The notes under the pieces are model-generated. The model ran no database searches and had not been told where the DNA came from. It saw only the letters and a list, made by a program, of their open reading frames with translations. From Carettochelys insculpta (lineage: Eukaryota > Chordata > Testudines > Carettochelyidae): a stretch of 64,000 bases of DNA. The DNA is taken from contig NC_134158.1 of NCBI RefSeq assembly GCF_033958435.1, positions 4,111,837-4,175,836 of the forward strand, written 5' to 3'. The position numbers and the translations under genes were made by a program. This document shows, piece by piece, positions 60,780 through 64,000 of this stretch. How positions within the stretch are numbered: position 1 is the first letter of the stretch; every line of letters starts with the position of its first letter.

Positions 60780-61075
60780 TGACCTGCCTATGCCCCAGGA
60801 GAAAGGAACTGGGAAGTATTTCTGTCCAAGTGTCTGTCATTTCTCACTCTAGTGGTAACATGACACAATCCATCATTTACAGTCAAGCTCTGAGATACAG
60901 TCACATCTGCTCTGATCCTACTGACAGAAACCGAAAACTCCAAGATCTCCACCAAACATTCAGAAACCTGAATTACCCACCGGGAGAAATAATAAACAAA
61001 TCGACAAGGCCAGATGAATACCCAGAAACCAACCCCTCCAAGACAGGCCCAAAAAAGCCAAAAACTGAACACCAC

Positions 61076-61311
61076 AGGTGCATCTACACTAAGAACTAAC
61101 TTTGAAGTTAACTTCAAAGTTAGGCACTGCATTGAAGTAGCCAGCAGAGAGTCTACACACATTTTTCCCTTCCTTCAAAGTCCTTACTCCATTCCTGGGA
61201 ATTGAGTAGTGCCCAAGTTTCGAAGTTTAACTTTGAAGCAGGGTGTGTGTAGATGCTTAACTTTGAAGTCAGCAACTTCGAAGTTATGTTTGTAGTGTAA
61301 ACACAGCCCCC
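61076..61311. mobile_element. Inverted-repeat (MITE-like) element inside the PLE
   Basis: Ends ggtgcatctacac and gtgtaaacacagcc are imperfect inverted repeats. Internal ctttgaagttaacttcaaag repeats resemble the element at 6608-7320. No coding capacity. Confidence 0.72.
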
Positions 61312-61867
61312 TTGTCATTACCTACAGCCCCCAATTCCAACCCCCTGCAACACATCACTAAAGATCTACAACCTATCCTAAATCAGGATGCCACTCTCCA
61401 GAAGGCCCTAGGTGACAGGCTTGTTCTTTCCTATGGACGACCTCCCTACCTTATGAGAATTCTCAGCAGCAACCACAGTCTATACCACAATAGTAATAAT
61501 TCTGGAACTTTTCTGTGCAACAAGCCCCATTGCCAACTTTCTCCACATATCTGTTCTGGAGATACCACCACTGGACCTAACCACGTTAATTACAGAATCA
61601 CAGGCACATTCTTCTGTTCCTCAACTAACATCATATATGCCCTCATGTGCCAACAATGCCCAAACACTATGTATATAGGACAGACGGCAAACACTCTTCC
61701 ACAAAGAATGAATGGACATAGAACAGACATCAAACAACTCCAAATACACAAACCCATCAGCCAGCACTTTAATGGAGTGGGTCATCCTGTTAAAGACCTG
61801 AAAGTTTGTGTTCTACTGAAAAGGGACTTCAAAAACTGCCTGCAGAGGGAATGCTCAGAACTAACAT

Positions 61868-63595
61868 TCATAGAATCGTAGAACACTAGGACTGGAAGGG
61901 ACCTTGAAAGGTCATTGAGTCCAGCCCCCTGCCCTCATGGCAGGACCAAGTACTGCCTAAGCCACCCCCGACAGACATTTATCGAACCTGTTCTTAAGTA
62001 TCTCCAGAGATGGAGATTCTACCACCTCCCTAGGCAATTTATTCCAGTGTTTGACCACCTTGACAGTTAGGAACTTTTTCCTAATGTCCAACCTCAACCT
62101 CCCTTGCTGTAGTTTAAGCCCATTGCCTCTTGTTCTATCCTCAGAGGTAAAGCAGAACAATTTTTATCAATCCTCCTTATGACACCCTTTTAGATACCTA
62201 AAATCTTCTATCCTGTCCCCCCACCCAATCTTCTCTTTTCCAAACTAAACAAGCCCAATTCTTTCAGTCTTCCTTCATAGGTCATGTTCTCTAGACCTTT
62301 GATCATTCTTGTTGCTCTTTTCTGGACCCTCTCTGATTTCTCCACATCTTTCTTGAAATGTGGTGCCCAGAACTGGACAAAATTCCCCAACTGAGGCCTA
62401 ACCAGCTCAGAGTAGAACATAAGAATGACTCCTCGTGTCCTGCTCACAACACACCTGTTCATGCATCCCAGAATCACGTTTGCTTTCTTTGCAACAGCAT
62501 CACACTGTTGACTCACATTTAGCTTGTGGTCCACAATAACCCCTAGATCCCTTTCTGCCATACTCCTTCCTAGACAGTCTCTCCCCATTCTGTATGTGTG
62601 AAACTGATTGCTCCTTCCTAAGTGGAGCATTTTGCATTTGATTATTAAACTTCATCCTGTTTACCTCAGACCATTTCTCCAATTTGTCCAGATCATTTTG
62701 AATTTTGACCCTATCCTCCAAAGCAGTTGCAACCCCTCCTAGCTTGGTATCTTCTGCAAACTTAATAAGCGTATTTTCTACACCAATATCTAAATTGTTG
62801 AAAAAGATATTGAACAGAACCGGTCCCAAAACAGACCTGTACAGAACCCCACTTGTTATACCTTTCCAGCAGGGTTGAGAACCATTAATAAATACTCTCT
62901 GATTAGGGTTATCCAGCCAGTTTTGTACCCACCTTATTGTAGCCCCATCTAAGTTGTATTTGCCTCGTTTATTGATAAGAATATCATGTGAGACCGTATC
63001 AAATGCCTTCCTAAAGTCTAGGTATACCACATCCACTGCTTCTCCCTTAACCACAAGGCTTGTTATCCTATCAAAGAAAGCTATCAGATTGGTTTGACGT
63101 GATTTGTTTTTTACAAATCCATGCTGGCTGTTCCTTATCACCTTTCCACTTTCCAGATGTTTTCCTTAATTACTTGTTCAATTATCTTTCCTGGCACAGA
63201 ATTTAAACAGACTGGTCTGTAGTTTCCTGCATTGTTCTTATTCCCCTTTTTATAAATGGGCACTATATTTGCCTTTTTCCAGTCTTCTGGAATCTCTCCT
63301 GTCTCCCATGATTTTCCTAAGATGATGGCTAAAGGCTCAGATACCTCCTCTATCAGGTCCTTGAGTATTCTAGGATGCATTTCATCAGGCACTGCTGACT
63401 TGCAGATATCTAACTTTTCTAAGTGATTTTTAACTTGTTCTTTTTTTATTTTATCTTCTAAAGCCACCCCTTTCTCATTAGCATTCACTACATTAGGCAT
63501 TCCTTCTTCAGACTTCCCCCTGAAGACCAAAACAAAGAAGTCATTAAGTATCTCTGCCATTTCCTGTAACTGTTTCTCCCTCCTCACTTAGCAAT
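61868..63595 (-). mobile_element. CR1 LINE inside the PLE
   Basis: On the minus strand it encodes a near-complete reverse transcriptase in pieces: [73 protein letters not shown], then catalytic FAEDTKLGG (first Asp replaced by Glu) and the C-terminal tail. Frame breaks lie near 63140 and 62640. Its 3' end (tcatagaatcgtagaac) is at 61868. Confidence 0.92.
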
Positions 63596-64000
63596 TCAAA
63601 TTCAAATTCATATTCAAATTTGACACATTAACAGATGGTTTGAACAGTGACAGCAATTACCTGACCCATTACAAGGACTATTTTACATACTTCCATATTT
63701 TACCTAACTCTTAACTTCCCAACCTTACACACGCACACACCCCACCGTCCCTCTGCTCTTTTGATTTACCAACCTGGATAACAATTATTCTGACTTGTCA
63801 ACGTTGATAACAATTTTTGGACCTCATATATTGAGTCTGTTCTGGCAAGGCTATGGTCTGAAGAAGTGGGTCTCTCCCACAAAAGCTCATCACCTCATTA
63901 ATTATTTTGTTAGCCTTTAAAGTGCTACATGACTATTGTTTTGTTTTGATAGAATACAGACTAACACCACTGTCTCTCTGTCTCTAATGGTAACTCTAAT

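Larger units (their letters stand above)
60780..63985 (+). mobile_element. PLE split by two later insertions
   Basis: The linker part (60780-61075; YSQALRYSHICSDPTDRNRK) continues at 61312-61867 with linker and GIY-YIG endonuclease (IIYALMCQQCPNTMYIGQTA, LPQRMNGHRTDIKQLQIHKP) and then at 63596-63985 with the endonuclease end (FDTLTDGLNSDSNYLTHY) and the 3' tail. The tail has a hammerhead-like core at 63858-63884 in which GAAA has become AAAA. The reverse transcriptase is missing (5' truncation). Confidence 0.88.

Overview
The window is vertebrate nuclear DNA, most likely from a turtle. It holds KRAB/C2H2 zinc-finger gene pieces, a butyrophilin/TRIM-type B30.2 exon, many CR1 LINEs, Penelope-like elements (PLEs) and a tRNA-derived SINE whose tail resembles a CR1 3' end, a combination typical of cryptodire turtles. 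Species is not resolved; crocodilian is the main alternative. Nothing points to bacteria, plasmid or phage.

Layout. (1) 1-9642: KRAB-zinc-finger locus A, plus strand, with KRAB-A (247-449), KRAB-B (6206-6319) and finger (7335-8943) exons. Its long intron holds a CR1 LINE and a PLE, and a terminal-inverted-repeat element sits against the finger-exon acceptor. (2) 9643-15366: a decayed gammaretrovirus-like provirus, minus strand, with paired LTRs of about 560 bp. (3) 17600-20275: zinc-finger locus C, minus strand, with KRAB-B and finger exons and the only uninterrupted finger frame of the three. (4) 20280-28200: repeats, a CR1 ORF1-like relic, an orphan TRIM coiled-coil exon, an unrecognised two-exon relic, a full-length U2-like sequence and GC-rich DNA. 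(5) 28200-36600: locus B, plus strand, a duplicate of A with its own CpG-rich upstream region. (6) 36620-47520: CR1, LTR-like blocks in opposite orientation, two direct copies of a CpG-island unit and a 50-bp minisatellite. (7) 47520-56500: mostly non-coding, with PLE and CR1 fragments. (8) 56500-59710: the 3' end of a butyrophilin-like gene, minus strand, with a complete PRY-SPRY exon and two duplicated 21-nt exons. (9) 60780-63985: a PLE interrupted by two later insertions.

Loci A, B and C are copies of one ancestral gene. A and B share the same PLE, including a SINE inside it, in the KRAB-A to KRAB-B intron, so that insertion came before the A/B split. The CR1 and the inverted-repeat element of A are absent at the matching places in B, so they came later. 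KRAB-A and KRAB-B normally recruit TRIM28 to DNA bound by the fingers. A carries a 1-nt frameshift, B a frame-breaking deletion, and C has no KRAB-A exon in the window, so only C's finger exon is clean.

Most of the sequence is transposon-derived. The most unusual signals are the U2-headed repeat (two copies sharing sequence beyond the U2 3' end), hammerhead-like cores in the PLE tails, the unrecognised spliced relic at 21690-22500, and the minisatellite carrying about 15 TGACTCA motifs.
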